A stretch of 64,000 bases of DNA from Fasciolopsis buskii. Its lineage: Eukaryota; Platyhelminthes; Trematoda; Plagiorchiida; Fasciolidae. Under the pieces are notes generated by a model, which was given only the letters and a program-made list of their open reading frames with translations, was not told the origin of the DNA and ran no database searches. Positions 9,150 to 21,639 of this stretch are shown piece after piece. The translations under genes were made by a program, and so were the position numbers. The number at the start of each line of letters is the position of its first letter. Position 1 is the stretch's first letter. The stretch covers positions 261,696-325,695 of the forward strand of contig LUCM01011227.1 in the NCBI GenBank assembly GCA_008360955.1. Direction: 5' to 3'.

Positions 9150-11240
9150 GGACCATCTGCTCAGACCCGCTATACACATATCCTCCTCTCCAAACCCAGA
9201 TAGCCATATACTGTCTAGCCTTCGTTTGAACCCAGGCACTTATTCAACGCCGTCACATCTTTCCTTAAGTCTTTCCAGGTAGCACTAGCCAAGCGCCCTC
9301 AGCCTCCGCTCATATTCCATGTGCCTCAAATGCCCAAACCAGCATATAAAACACACTGAGCCCATTCCATCATTTTCCCATCTCTTACCAAATACGGTCT
9401 CCACTCCTGGACACGGTGTTCCAATTGCGGCCGGAAAATGCCTTGAACGGCGGCAGAAGAAATTCGGGTCTACTAGATTCTACGGCTCTGTTAATTTGGC
9501 ATAAGTCACAACATGCATCCTTGACCGCCTACCGACATTCCAGACTACCGAGGAAGTCCGCACTAACGACTACCCTGAGGCGCTTTGCTTGCTGAATTCA
9601 TTCCATGACAACATGATGCGAGGGGAACTTGCTTCTCCTTCCATGAGCCACTAGCATTTGATCACATTCAACAGAAGATCCCATCCTGCCGACCACTGGT
9701 AAACATTTCCAAGTCCCTCTGGATGGCCTCACTGTTTGCTGCCCCTAATAGTCTACGAAGGCCGTTTCAAGAGTTTTCAGCGCAATGGATGTCGGGCTCA
9801 TTGGTCTATGGCTGCCACAGTTGCCTCTGTCCCCGCCTTTATGCACCGGTTTGAATATCGACGTCAACCAGTCAGCCGGAAGCCCCCTTCGACCACTGAT
9901 GTATTAAAGAGATGGGTGCAAGTTTCCACCAGGACTTCAGCCAACGGTTTTACTGTCGCCAACTGGATCCTATCAAGTCGTGCCGCTTTCGACGCGTCCA
10001 CACTTTTAAGGGTGCTCAACACTTCTTCCTCCTTGACCACTCCGTCCAACATCTCCACCAAAGGGTGACGGGTCTTACTGTTCGCCCTTGTGTCCCTTGA
10101 TCCCGCCTGTATACCGCTTAGAATATTCCAGCAAACAGTCAGCTTTCTCTTGATTTCCGGCCTATCTAAAACCCTGGTGGTTTTCCACTCCACCCACGGC
10201 CCTTCGCAAAGAAGCCTTTGACTGCACGTAAGTGCAATAAGCTTTGGGGTTGTTTTTAGCGGCCCCAGCGATCCGCTCCTCGTAGGCAGTTCAGTAGTGT
10301 GGTTGGATGTGACATTCGCCTTCTCCCCGCTGTGTACCTCAGGTAATCTCGGTAGCCTTGCATGTCCTTATACCTCCTGAAAGCCCTTTGTTTCCATTTC
10401 TTTCCTACTCCTCCACCATGATGGTAGCCTCCTTCGCTCGATTCTGTGGAGGGGTGCAACTAAGTCTGTTATTGCTAACAGGTTGCTCTTAATTGCCTAT
10501 GTCCACTTCCCGTCGAGTTTGGAGACCCAAGTTCAGCAGCCTACTTTTATTCATTCCTGAGAAGTTCCCTTATATTTATCGAGGGCTACCAGTCCCTTTA
10601 GGCCCATTTGCATGTGGATTACGGCGTGGTCGCTCTTAAGTATTGCACCTTTCAGCTCAAAGCACCCCATATCATCCGGTGCTCTCATTAGCACTAAGTC
10701 AAGGGTTGAAGATACTTGCCCGAATCCCCACCTAGCTGCTTGGGTAACCTGTTAGACCATCCCACTCTCGCGCACGAACTGCAGGGGGTTCATGCACAAA
10801 GTTCTTTTCTGGGGTTGTCTCGCAAACCCAGTCAATCTCAGGGGCGTTAAGATCCCCCGGTATGAGATGTTTGCCCGCAGACTCTGCAACCACAATGAGG
10901 AGGCGAAACAGTTCCCCGTCCTCCACCCCTGGCTCCCGTTCACTCCTATAACTGATATCCTCGAACCACCAGTTGCGATGTTGACTTACAGGGTTTTATT
11001 TTTGTGGTATGCAGTTTACGGCCCTCCTGCATGTCGTACATTTCAGCCAATAGCATCAACGTCCTACGTCCTATACTACCAACCACTCAATCCATTCTGA
11101 AGAATGAATAATTTCGCGCTATTAAATTGCTTTCAAACTTCCACAGCCGCACCCAGGTTTCAGTGACGGCCACCACATCTACATCCATAGTCCTGGATTA
11201 TAACTTTCGGCACTTATTACCCACACTCGAAATATTCATC
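9150..11240 (-). mobile_element. CR1-like LINE remnant a
   Basis: Minus-strand fragments in the order of a CR1 ORF2. Endonuclease pieces are DVVAVTETWVRLWKF near 11190-11140 and GDLNAPEIDWVCETTPEK near 10850-10790. Next comes the RT N-terminus EEEVLSTLKSVDASKAARL near 10025-9960, then AVKPLAE-type helix and LFNTSVVEGG. The late part includes a sequence resembling ADFLGSLE and a C-terminal FKRRLDSIWLSGF near 9230-9190. The palm with the catalytic YADD motif is missing: sequence jumps from the RT N-terminus (about 9864) to the connection region (about 9745). Many stops and frame shifts make it an old dead copy. Confidence 0.82.
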
Positions 11241-12012
11241 TAGTTCAAAAATATAAGTCCCCTTGCCGTCCTATTGGTCGCTGAACGGACGAGAGTGTCG
11301 CATGCTTGGGACTTGCTTTCGAGGCCTCCGACCATTTTTTGCATGATATTCGAGAACCCCGCCCCCGCCCCCGCCCCCGCGCTCGTAGCGTACTTAATTT
11401 GGCCTTTTCTGCGTATGGCAGTCGCGGGTGTGCGACCAATGTTTATTGGCCCAATGGTGGGCCTGTCCATTGCATTCACCTGTAGCCCTTTTTCATGGGG
11501 TGACAGACAATTACCCTGCACCCGCGAGACACTGATTGATTGCGACCCTCTAATGGCATCCTCAGTCTTGGTCTTGCGCATGGCAGTAACATCCGGCTCT
11601 GTGGTAATCACATCTCTGGTGGTCATCTTTATTATATTGGCTGATATGAAGAACATGTCTCAATGTCGTGGATTACTGAATGCCACCAGCGTTGACCGTG
11701 GGTCCCGGCATTCCAAGTCACTGTTTCCCTGCCATCTTCCCAGTCACAGCACACAACGGGTTTCGGCATTTACACCGTTCGGAGCGGGTTTACTTCACCA
11801 CCTTTTTCTTCTGTCCCCCTCCTTCATAAATGGCCATGGGATCCCATGAATGACAGCGGTGCGATTCCTACCACGACGTCTGTGGATTTTTGCACCCTAT
11901 TTAGCTCGCGGCTCATCTGCCACAAATATTGCTCTACATCTCTTAGTCCTTCAATTATGTCCGAGTATCTCGTGGCCGGGTCGATGATCTTTGCTTCTTT
12001 TTGGGTTGACAT
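11240..12012 (-). pseudogene. ORF1-like fragments upstream of CR1-like remnant a
   Basis: Two minus-strand frames (11656-11240, 138 aa; 12012-11824, 62 aa) lie directly upstream of the endonuclease of remnant a, where CR1 ORF1 would be expected. The second begins MSTQKEAKIIDPATRYSDI and is charged and helix-prone (GLRDVEQYLWQMSREL), consistent with a coiled coil. No zinc finger or RRM is evident. Assignment rests on position more than on motifs. Confidence 0.4.
11357..11381. repeat. GC-rich hexamer run (CCCCGC)n
   Basis: Four near-perfect CCCCGC/CCCGCC units. On the minus strand they encode an alternating Ala-Gly run inside the ORF1-like frame. The run is very GC-rich compared with its surroundings. 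Confidence 0.8.
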
Positions 12013-12749
12013 GTTTTTGTGCTGGCTCCCCCTCTTTACAGGGCTTTTTTACCTCTTGCTCTACTCCTGGTTTGCCCCTATTCCTTGCTTCTGTTCCCCC
12101 TGAGATAGCACTTCCGTTTTACTGTCAACAACGCGCACATTATCCAAGGGTTTTATTGCTCCCGGCCCTGTCTGGTCAGCAGAGCCTGCTCTAGTAGGCG
12201 CTTCCTTTGCTGCCGTTGCCGCATCCTCTTCTTACCATGCGAATTGTTATCCTCTCCTTCTGCGGCTTTTAGTAAGCCATTGTAATCAGTGTCGCCAGAT
12301 CGACGCTCCTCCTGTCATCTACATTTGGAGAGGTTTACCGTTGCCATATCTGAGGGTTCCGCAGAATAGTGTTTCGTAGACGAGGTTTACGAGGATAATC
12401 GGGCCAGGGAACTGCACTTTACGAGTGGTAGATTCCCAAATTGTAATTGGACCCAGGTCTTCGACGTAAACCTTTCTCCGATCTTCTCAGAAGCTGTTCG
12501 GAGACAAAATCTGGAATTCAGCAAAAATGAAAGAAATGAGTTCCTCGTTGAGGGGGAGAGACTTACCTAAAACCAGCGTATGTGTTGCAATGTACACTGA
12601 CTCCCCTGTGACTCTGGGCTATATCTCCGTACGCCACACATGGGAGCAAACTCAAGAAGGTCATTGGCCTATGTGTCCTTTATGCTGTTTACAATATTTG
12701 TGTTGGGTCTCTTCTGTTATGTCTGCTTTAATCTAAGTAGAAAACCATT
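12013..12749. other. Unassigned, probably LINE 5' sequence
   Basis: No motif recognised on either strand. Position upstream (minus strand) of CR1-like remnant a and downstream of remnant b suggests decayed LINE untranslated or ORF1 sequence. Confidence 0.35.
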
Positions 12750-13880
12750 TTCAGAAGCCTTTATATATAGACCATTCCCCTTCTTTCCATCCACCAGAAT
12801 CGTTGCTTGAAGCTGGAGCCTCTCTATAAAATCCATATCGGTGCGGTAATATGGGTAAATTATTGCACACAAGCTCTAGGAGAGAGTATATTTGCACTTT
12901 ACGCAAGTGTAGGAAAACCTCCGTTGGAATACGCGTTATTACATGCACCCCGCTGCCCTTGCTCGCCGCCACCAGGCAATGAATAGAAAGGTAAGAGCCT
13001 TACATGTCAATTGCTCCTGAATCCTTGATCTATGACGTGCAATGCACGAAAAGTTTCTGGCTTGGTCTACATATGCAATGAGCAAATGAAACTTCTCAAC
13101 GTTTAGTCTTAGGTCCCACCAAACCCACTATATTTTGACCGATTCTAAATTTTGAATTATTTTGCATACTATCTTAGTATCATCTGGATAGACGATGTAC
13201 CTGTCAGCCAGTGCCTGCAGCAATTCAGTCACAGGTAAAAAAAACAGGAGGGATCCAAACGAAGGGCCCTGAATTACATCGCTTCGACATCCTCTGATCC
13301 AGATTGGTAATTACCTACCCAAATTATAGGGCAACGGTTGCCGAGATACCGCATCCCTCATTCCCTGACTGACCCAGTTATACCGAAATATGGTGGTTTA
13401 TAGTTTACTGCAGTGTGAGTTTTGCGGTTGAACTATATATTAGAGTTTAGTTAACGGACTTCGAATAATTGGCCTTCATCCACGCAGTGAGTTGTTTCAT
13501 CCAGAAACATCGAATTTGTCAAGCAATACCTGTTCCTGACGAAATAGTACAGAGAGAAAGTCAGTAGCTTGTTGCTTACAAGTTAAGGGTATATTTGGTC
13601 CCTAAGTGATCCGAAGTTGTTATTCTTTCGACTTGGACATACTGGGTGTATTGCCACCACTGTAGCCATTTTCCATTCCGTCGGAAGTGTTCCCAGCCTA
13701 AGGAACGCTCTGAAGATCTGCATTACAGTCTTACAGGAGCGATGCCTTGCAAGTTGGGCATTTGGTATTTGGATGTCGTCTGCCCCTGCCCATTAGTGCC
13801 CGCTTAGTACTTCTAAAATCAGAAGCAATTTGCATTCGTTTTGGACAAAATTATCTAGTTTAGTTGCCGTCATACACTAC
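12750..13880 (-). mobile_element. CR1-like LINE remnant b
   Basis: Minus-strand RT fragments: a weak N-terminal part near 13850-13650 (a GTLPTEWKMATVVAIH-like stretch across frames), motif B-like IQGPSFGSLLFFLPV near 13290-13250, catalytic motif C as YPDDTKI near 13192-13172 (A to P change), and LRLNVEKFHLLIA after it. The order and spacing fit a CR1 reverse transcriptase. Stops and frame changes are dense. Confidence 0.72.
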
Positions 13881-15169
13881 CGGAAGATCTCGGAAACACC
13901 ATGTTGGGCTTGGCACGACGCACGTTCGGAGAAAAAGAAAAGTGATTTGGCCCTACTTATATCCGTAAAGAATTAGTACTGTCATCTCTCTCCAAAGTTT
14001 TTCATACTCACGTGAACCCTTTTTAGGCCGGAGATATGTGTGGAGCATCTTTGGACTTTACTTTGACTTTCGAGTCAGTTTCCCTACAAATTTATCTCGG
14101 TGCTTTGCTTAGAAATTATTCCTAAACCTGGCAGATGTGGCCCAGACGCCATGAGACGCATGACCGTTGTAAGTGGTCCATGACATCTCACAGGATTTAC
14201 TCGCTCTTTCTCGCTTAGGCTTTCAAAGGAGCGGATGAAGACTATATAACTGTGGCGCTGATGGAACAGAGTTGTCAGTTAGCTGCAATTTTGTTTAGGC
14301 GTTTGTCTATTGATATAGAGCAGATATCATTCTTGGTTGCTACCCGCCTCTAAATATGGTCGACTATTTACCGTGCTAAGTCAGGGTATGAATACGGGAT
14401 CATACCGAGAACACGTTATCCTTGGTGTTTCTAGGTGCGTTATCCTCGATAGCTGATCATATGGAAATAAAGGTCTGTCACTGCAGCCAACCGTGGCGAA
14501 TCGTTCAACACCTTCTGTAGCGGCGGCGTCAGCACAAACCTCCGCCCATGGCCATCTAAGGGGTCTGTAATACAAACAGTCACGTAGAGCAACCTTTCTC
14601 GAACTACGTGACAAGAAAATGCCTGCAAACATTTTGTGCTTATATTAAATGGAGCATCGCGTTAAGGGCATTCCAAGAAAAGCGGTAGCAAACTCACTCC
14701 GAATCAGTTCATTCAGCAAGCAAAGGACAAAAGTTCAGTTTCCAGCAACTCGGGCGTCCAGGATGTCACGTCGTTGGCCATGTCCGCTGCTTCCGACACT
14801 GCGTATGCTCCTTTGCATCCGAAAGTCTAAGTATCAAGTGCACTATCGGCTCCCACAGACCTGCTTTGTATTCAAGCCTGAAACTTGCTGTTCCACCTCT
14901 GGGTAAATCGCCGCCTACAGGCATCCAGGGCCTCGTTAAATCCGTCAACGCTATTATTATTAACAACTTGTTCTGAATAGTTGGCTCCGCAGCGGATTTA
15001 TCCTATTGGTGTGGAACATGGTTTTCATCTGAAGCCTCGTGTGCTTGCGCTGCAGTCATAAACTGTGCCCTCTGACCCATCTGTCCGATATAAGAGTGAG
15101 CAGTTATACACATGTTATACCTGAGAGACCCTTCATTATTTTGAACGAATAGGTTCGCTCACTGCCCGT
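13881..15169. other. Unassigned 1.3 kb
   Basis: Open frames such as minus 14632-14381 and 14966-14766 show no recognised domain. Likely decayed repeat between two CR1-like fragments. No RNA gene seen. Confidence 0.35.
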
Positions 15170-16190
15170 GCGTTGGCGTTTGAAAGAATGTGTGAAGGTT
15201 GTGGTGTCTTTCGTTATAGCTTTCTTATTTCGCCGGTCATCGTCTGGGTGGCCAACGTACGTACCTGTTATAGGCAATTTTTATCGTCATGTAGCCACAG
15301 TGCCAGTGCTTGAACAGAGTATTCCGGATGCGGTCTTACGGCAGTTGCAAACAGAGGCTCAAACACTTCGGATTCCCTGCAATTTATCATACACCCGAGA
15401 AAGGTCTCCTCTGACCATGTGCCCCGCGTTTGCGCACTGTTCGGAGGGTTTGAGGCTGTTTGCGTTACGTCCATATAACTGGCGTTAAAAACCTCAGCCA
15501 TGTAAGTCATATTATTCCCTCTGCGCTCTTTCCAGGGACTAGCCTTTGGCACTTGGCCAGGTCCGATTGAAGGTTCCACTTACGTGACCAGGCACTGGCT
15601 GCCTCAATGTCCCTCTCCATGTCTATATCTGGTACGTTGGCAGCATCAGTGAAAAGATAGCACGTCTTGGACATGTGCTTTGCCAGGCCATTCATGAACA
15701 TGTGGAAGAATGTCGGTCCTAATATTGGTCACTGGGGCGCGTTAACTTGGTGTTTTGGCGGGGGCATCGTATACCCTCCAACCCTAACTCAATTAACTTC
15801 CCTTGAGAAAAATGTTTGCCAATTACTGGCCTTCCCTGTCATTCCCAGAGCTTTCACCTTTTGGTCCAAGTGATCGTGATTAAGTGATTCAAGAGCCTTG
15901 TTGAAGGCCATGTAACAGACTCCCAGCCGTTGATCCTCGTCCAGGCGTCTCGAAACCTCATCCAGAAAAAGCAAGAGAATTAAGAGACAGGACTGTCCTA
16001 GGGTGAATCCGTGTTGTGCTGCTAAAAGAACCGCGATTCATCACTTGATTGAATATCTGCTTTCTGATGTCTTTCTCCGGGCAATTAACCGATATGTAGG
16101 TTAGACCTACCCAGATGTAATGTTCCCGCCTGTATCTAGGCTTACTCTGGCATATCCCAACTGCTATTGCATTTATGTATTCTCCAGGCA
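15170..16190 (-). mobile_element. CR1-like LINE remnant c
   Basis: Clear minus-strand CR1 RT. FLDEVSRRLDEDQRLGVCYM and FNKALESLNHDHLDQKVKAL at 15970-15840 are palm motif A and its preceding helix. MTGKASNWQTFFSREVN follows. LFTDAANVPD near 15660-15630 is the decayed catalytic YADD motif. ASAWSRKWNLQSDLAKCQ is next, and ATAVRPHPEYSVQALALWL near 15350-15290 is the late CR1 signature. Frame shifts split it into at least three frames. Confidence 0.85.
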
Positions 16191-17924
16191 CATTTTGCGC
16201 CCTGAGGTTAATAAAAGGACCGAGAATTACGGGAGTGAATGGGAAAGTAATGGAGACGTATATGTAGTTTTCGTACTTCTGCGAGTTGGAAAGCTTTGGG
16301 CTTAGGGGTAGTCCAAAGTTAGATTCCCTCTTAAAAGTGTTCGGACTATTCCATTTGCCCAGCGTTTATAGATGGTTAATTTTCTGCATTGTCCATATAG
16401 AACTAGTATATTTGTTCCGCTTGCGTTCTCCGAGTGAGTGCTGTGGATACAGAGACTAACTGGAAATGAGGGATGAGTTATAGCTTGTGCTTTAGATAAT
16501 CTGGTGAATGCGATCGGGCCGGGACGGATGATGCCTATTTGGGTCGGCTGAGAGAAATCCTAAGGGTTACGGCAATGAGAGAAATTTAGAAGAAAGTGAA
16601 ATCAAATCCCTTGCTTGAAGGGCATCTGGAAGATGGGAATCAAGGAGGGTGTTTCTTCATCAGTGACCGCATGCAGTACGGAGAAGTTTGGATGGGAGAT
16701 TATCGCTCGTATCGTTTGCGGACAACAAAGTGGATCAGGACTAGGTCGGACGGTTTGCCGTCAGGTAGTCTTAGAAAAACCAATATTGATCGAGCGACGT
16801 CTCCTTTCTTTTTGGTTGTGCGATGGAAAGTGTACGCCTGTGAAAGAGTAAAAATGAAAAACAGCGAGAAGTGTTAAGGAGGAGGAGCATGATAATACGA
16901 CGGCTCTTTTAGGGGTCCTTTGCATGCATGCCTGGCGTGCATTTTGGAGGCGGATGAGGTGGAGTGGAAACTTAGATGGGCGAGACCATAGGTACATCTG
17001 GAGAGCTTAGGGTGCCCACTAAGTCTATAGCATAAGGACCAGTGCCATACCGGGCGAACACGGGCATAGCGGGTTTTCCCGTTTCACAGAATCGGGTCTA
17101 GGCTGGCGGAAGACAAACCCAATGCAGAAGGTGGTTCAATTCCTCCATATCCCGGCAATAATTTTTTGCATTATTTTTTTCCTGGCAGAGAAGTGGTGAA
17201 GCCCATATATGAACTCTCCTCCGCCCGATCACAAATTTCCGCATATTGGCAATTTTTCGCAAACGCTGATGGTGGTGTGTTTTGTCCAAGTTCGCAGGCC
17301 ATGGCCTTATTGCTTTTGCAGCAGGACTGTGAAAAATGAAGGTAGGGATAAGCAGTCACACGGAAGAGCACAACTGGTGTGTTGGATCTCGTGCTGGGGG
17401 TATGAACGGTTCCCTTACAAAGCCTGATTAGTTTTCGTGACTCACTCAGCGTCATTTAGGTAGCCAGGTGAAAAAGCTTAACTTACATATAGTATGAGGA
17501 TTCGTTGTTGTTAGGTGGTGCACCGACTGCAAATTGTAAATGCCAGTGAGACAGGGTGAATGTCTTGAGGCGGAACGCAGTAAAAGGAAGAAAGTGATTA
17601 CCGCATTAATGAAAGTACTCTGAACAATGAACTTGAATTGATTCTTTAAAATTGCACAGTGTGACTGGCTGTAGATGGTAGGAGAGGTAATAAGCGGAAC
17701 AGGGCGTTAACTCAAATGAGACGGCAATCTCCGACCTATGTTCAAGGTCATGTTGTTACCGTATTTGCTGATAACAGATCCGGACGTTATCATGCGGATT
17801 ATGGGGTAGACGAAAGAGTCAGTGTGGGTATTTGAAAATCGATGATTGGCTCAGAAGCAAGATCTTCCGAGATATGGGTGCTGGTTAGTTGAAGAACTTG
17901 GGTGACGTTTAGGTGGGTATTTAG
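16191..17924. other. Unassigned 1.7 kb
   Basis: No protein family or RNA recognised. Overlapping short ORFs occur on both strands near 16596-16997 and 17098-17455 without motifs. Confidence 0.35.
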
Positions 17925-20750
17925 GACAGCCCCAAAACTGGATCGATTCTGCATGCACCAAACTCTAGTGGTAAGTTTGTCACAAAGCTTGGCGTAAACA
18001 ACAAGAAAGAATTCCGATCTTGAGGAGGATTTAGAGATTTCTGTATAGATGGTTGGAGACCTGCGATGAAGAGTGTAGGGGCTGGCAGAGGAAATATGGG
18101 TGGGTAGGTGGAAAAGAAACGCATATTCACCAGATTATATACAAAGGCTAGACTAATTTTCAGTCGCCGTAGCCAAAGTGTCCCAAGTTTGAGGATTGAA
18201 CAGCGTTCCTTATTGAAGCGTTTCCGAATTTTTCCATTGGAAATCCTATCCGACTTTGGCATGATGGAGTATATCAAAGTGCCATGCTCAAGGAGTGGTG
18301 AAACGCGTTTTATAAATGCTGATGACGCTGCCAGATATTTTCATTTTGCAAAAAATCATACTCACGTTTCTCCTAGCTTTAGCCGACTGAATAACTACAT
18401 GCTCTGAGAAATTAAGAGAGGCTGAGTAGTTGAAACCAAAGTTATGAATTGTGGGCTTACTTGCGATAGGGGACCCGCGCAGCAAAACGGAATCTTTAGG
18501 TAGCGTACACCTATATGTGAGTAGTTCGCTGTTGTCGGCACAGAAGCTCATCATCCAGGAGGTAAACTGGTCGTCCAAATTTGACAAATTGGCAAAAATT
18601 ACCCTAACCGCTGTACTAACTTCGTTTGGCTTAAGTGGGTAAATTACTTTGTGCCATCAGCAAGCAGGAAAATGATGCCGTGAGATATTGAATTTAGTGC
18701 TTCACTGATATACCTCAGGAGTAGCAAGGGGCCAAGTGCGCTGCACTTTATGGCGTCACTAGAGAAAGGTCTGGGATTAGAGGTAGTGCCGTCAATGGAG
18801 ACCACCTGTAATCTTTAGGTAGGATAAGACGAGAACTAGGCTAGAAGAGGATAGATGATGCCAAAACAGCTTAATTTGGGTAAAGGTGCATGTGAGGGAC
18901 ACGGTAAAGGCCTTAGACGTATCGAGGAAGACAATTGCGGAAGCCATACCGCAGTTAGTTAGGTTGGTTAGAAGATTAAGGAAGTCGAACCAACAGGTTT
19001 AGCGGGAACGAGGTTGGAGAAATCGGTGCTGTTTTGGGCTGAGAATTTTCGAGGCCAACAAGTAGTCTATGGTGGATTATTTACCACCACTTCCATAAAC
19101 CTTTATATAACAGGCATGTGGTTAATCGTTAGTGGACAAATCATGCGCAGACCTTTTTTATGGCTGAGTTATTACAAAATGTTTCTAGCTGACCGGAACT
19201 ACACCACAGTTATCTAAAAGTGTAAAGAGGTTGAGCAATAGCAAGGTTAAGTCAGGGTCACAACTAAGAATAGCTGTCGGAGGGATGCCATGAGAACCTT
19301 GGCTTGGCCACGGTTTGAAACTGGCTAAATGTCGTGCAATAGTTTTGACGTCAAAGCAAATAGGATGGGGTTATTCCTATTCTGTGGTTGGGGTGGGTCT
19401 CTTACTAAAGGTGGGGCCATGGAGGGGGCGAAATATGGATTGAACGCTTCAGCTGTCTTTTGGGGTTGGCACAGGCTGACTATTCGGAAAACTTAGGAAG
19501 TTTATTCAAGACTTGCTATCATGTGATCACACTTTGTATAGTTTTGTAAGAATCATGGGATGTTTTTATACCTCAGTGCGCTAGGTTTTTCCTTACGAAG
19601 GAAAGATCCAATTAGGCGAGAAAGAGTATCAGGCAGATGGTGGGAAAGAATAAACTTAGGAAAGTCGTGTCAATGAAATGCTCCGTTGTAACTTAGCATG
19701 TATGAATTCCTAGGAGGCAAGTTTGTGAAGTGTTATTTCTGTTTACTTATTCTTTAATGGTCAGTTTCTTGGTGCAGCTGGCCGTGGTGCGGTAAAAGTC
19801 TTTTGCAGCCATCTCTGGGTCAGTTGCTATGACAAAGCTTCCCCAGGCAAGTTGACGCAATAGAGAGGGCGAGTGCTGCCAACTAAGATAGGGTGGTCGA
19901 GTTGTGTCAATAGAATGGTTAGGGAGGGGGTGCGGATATGGATTCTACCGCGAACTACCCTGTGGTCACTCCCTGGAAACTTACTTACAACGTAAACCAA
20001 TGTGTGGCGATCATTGTGTGCAAAGATGAGATCTAATAATTTATTATTTCTGGTGGGCGACGTTACGTGCTTCGCCCCATCCTCGTGATATAAGTAGGGA
20101 CGAAAGATGTTAGGTTTGGTGGAGCCGTAATCGTGGTCCAGGTTACACTGGGGAGATTGAAGTCTACAGCAATGATTTTCGATGTTGATGCGAGGGATGC
20201 AAGGCAGTCAAACGCGTCCGCTAAGAGGGGGAGCCCAATTTCAGTATGAGCTGGAGGGCGATAGATGCAGGGAGTTTGGATAACACAGGACGACTACTTG
20301 ATAGTGAGCCACACCTATTCTTGGATCAGTTCGGTTGCAGGATGCATAAGAACGGAGACTGATAAACCTTGCCTTGTATAGACAAGGCAACCGCCCCCAC
20401 GGCGTTCGTCACCACAATATTGCGGGGCGCGGTCATATCTACCGCTTTGGTCGGCGCACACTGGCTGCGCAGCTTGGCTGCAGTGGTATGAGGGTGCAAC
20501 TAGGTTGGCGGATTACACCTCCTGCGTTCACCCTCAAACGGTGATTTTCAGGCTAGGTGGCCAGCATTCGGTCAGCCCCGCCCATTGGCACCGTTGTGGT
20601 AAACAGCACTGTAGCTCCTATGTACACGTGCACCAATTTGTACTGGCTTCCTCTCGCTCTTTCCCAAAATTCTTCCGTCAAAATCATACAAAGCGGACTC
20701 ACGAATGGACAGTATTTTTATTGGCATCTGATATAAACGGGCGTTCATAA
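17925..20750 (-). mobile_element. LINE remnant d with endonuclease and RT (CR1/Jockey group)
   Basis: A nearly complete but dead minus-strand ORF2. Endonuclease pieces are GGGCLVYTRQGLSVSVL near 20405-20350, a following IYRPP-like segment, and IIAVDFNLPSVTW near 20185-20145; a TRNNKLLDLIF segment and GSDHRVV follow near 20060-19960. RT has IVFLDTSKAF near 18945-18910 (motif A). The late RT region 18587-17921 reads ASLNFSEHVVIQSAKARR, TPLLEHGTLIYSIMPKS, LKLGTLWLRRLKISLAFVY and ends in an FxxRVVxxWNSLP-like stretch. Different enough from remnants a-c to be a separate family. Confidence 0.78.
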
Positions 20751-21559
20751 TGCACCTGAAATCCGAAAACAGCTAAGGACCGTCATTTTTCGTCCAACTC
20801 CATTCTGGTCCGCGGAATTTGGCATTAGACCGATGCTCCTGGCAACAGTTCTTCACACAAGTCCATGAGACGTCGCTGCATTTGACTCCGGTTTTTCTTT
20901 TCCAGTGCCACCTTCATCTCTAGACTAAGCTGAAACTCATGGACTCAAAATTGCTTGGAGCAAACCTTATGTATTAGTACTACGATCGCACAATTCTCAT
21001 CGATTGTCGCCGCTTTCCTTGATTAACCGACTTTGCCTCCAGAATTTTCGAGTTTTGTACTGCCTTTTTTATATCCAGTCTGGTTTTCTCTCATCTTCAT
21101 TCCGTCATCACATCCACATTGATACTCATCATCATGCGACTCTCTTGATCATCGGGTATCCCGGCCAACAGGCGGCGACAACCATTGCCCTCAAGCCACA
21201 TTTTGCGCCCGCGATACGCACCTTTGCTGCATTCAAACAGTATTACTCGCAGTGCAGGACTGGTAAACAGCCACAGAAAAATCTTCGCGAACCATTATCT
21301 AGCTTTTGTTTGCAACCCCGTGTTCTGGAAATAACATTGCCTGTTATGATCTTGTGAGCGAAACCACATTGCATTGTATGTTTGGTTTCCGTTTTCCTTG
21401 TCTGCACTGTGCATTCTTGGCCAAATTTTCATCTCGCCTTGCGCATGACTGTCGTATGTCCAGAAATATACAAAAATAAACAAACCTTTCAAATTACATT
21501 TAGGTCGCTGTCCCCCCTCTTTCTTCGATTTCTATTTTTCCTATTTCCTGTGCATCATC
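20751..21559. other. Unassigned 0.8 kb
   Basis: Contains plus ORF 21004-21357 (117 aa) with no recognised motif. It probably belongs to the 3' part of the element ending at about 21630. Confidence 0.35.
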
Positions 21560-21631
21560 TCTGTAAAAATTTGATCTTGCCTTGCCTATGCCTCTCGCAA
21601 GTCGGGAAATATACATTATTATTATTATTTT
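21560..21631 (+). repeat. LINE 3' tail ending in (ATT)n
   Basis: The block GATCTTGCCTTGCC, then CTCGCAAGTCGGGAAATATA, then an ATT run matches, as reverse complement, the block at about 29555-29630. Two copies with the same end and short-repeat tail show that it is the 3' terminus of a LINE family, here plus-oriented. Confidence 0.7.
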
Positions 21632-21639
21632 ACTACCTC

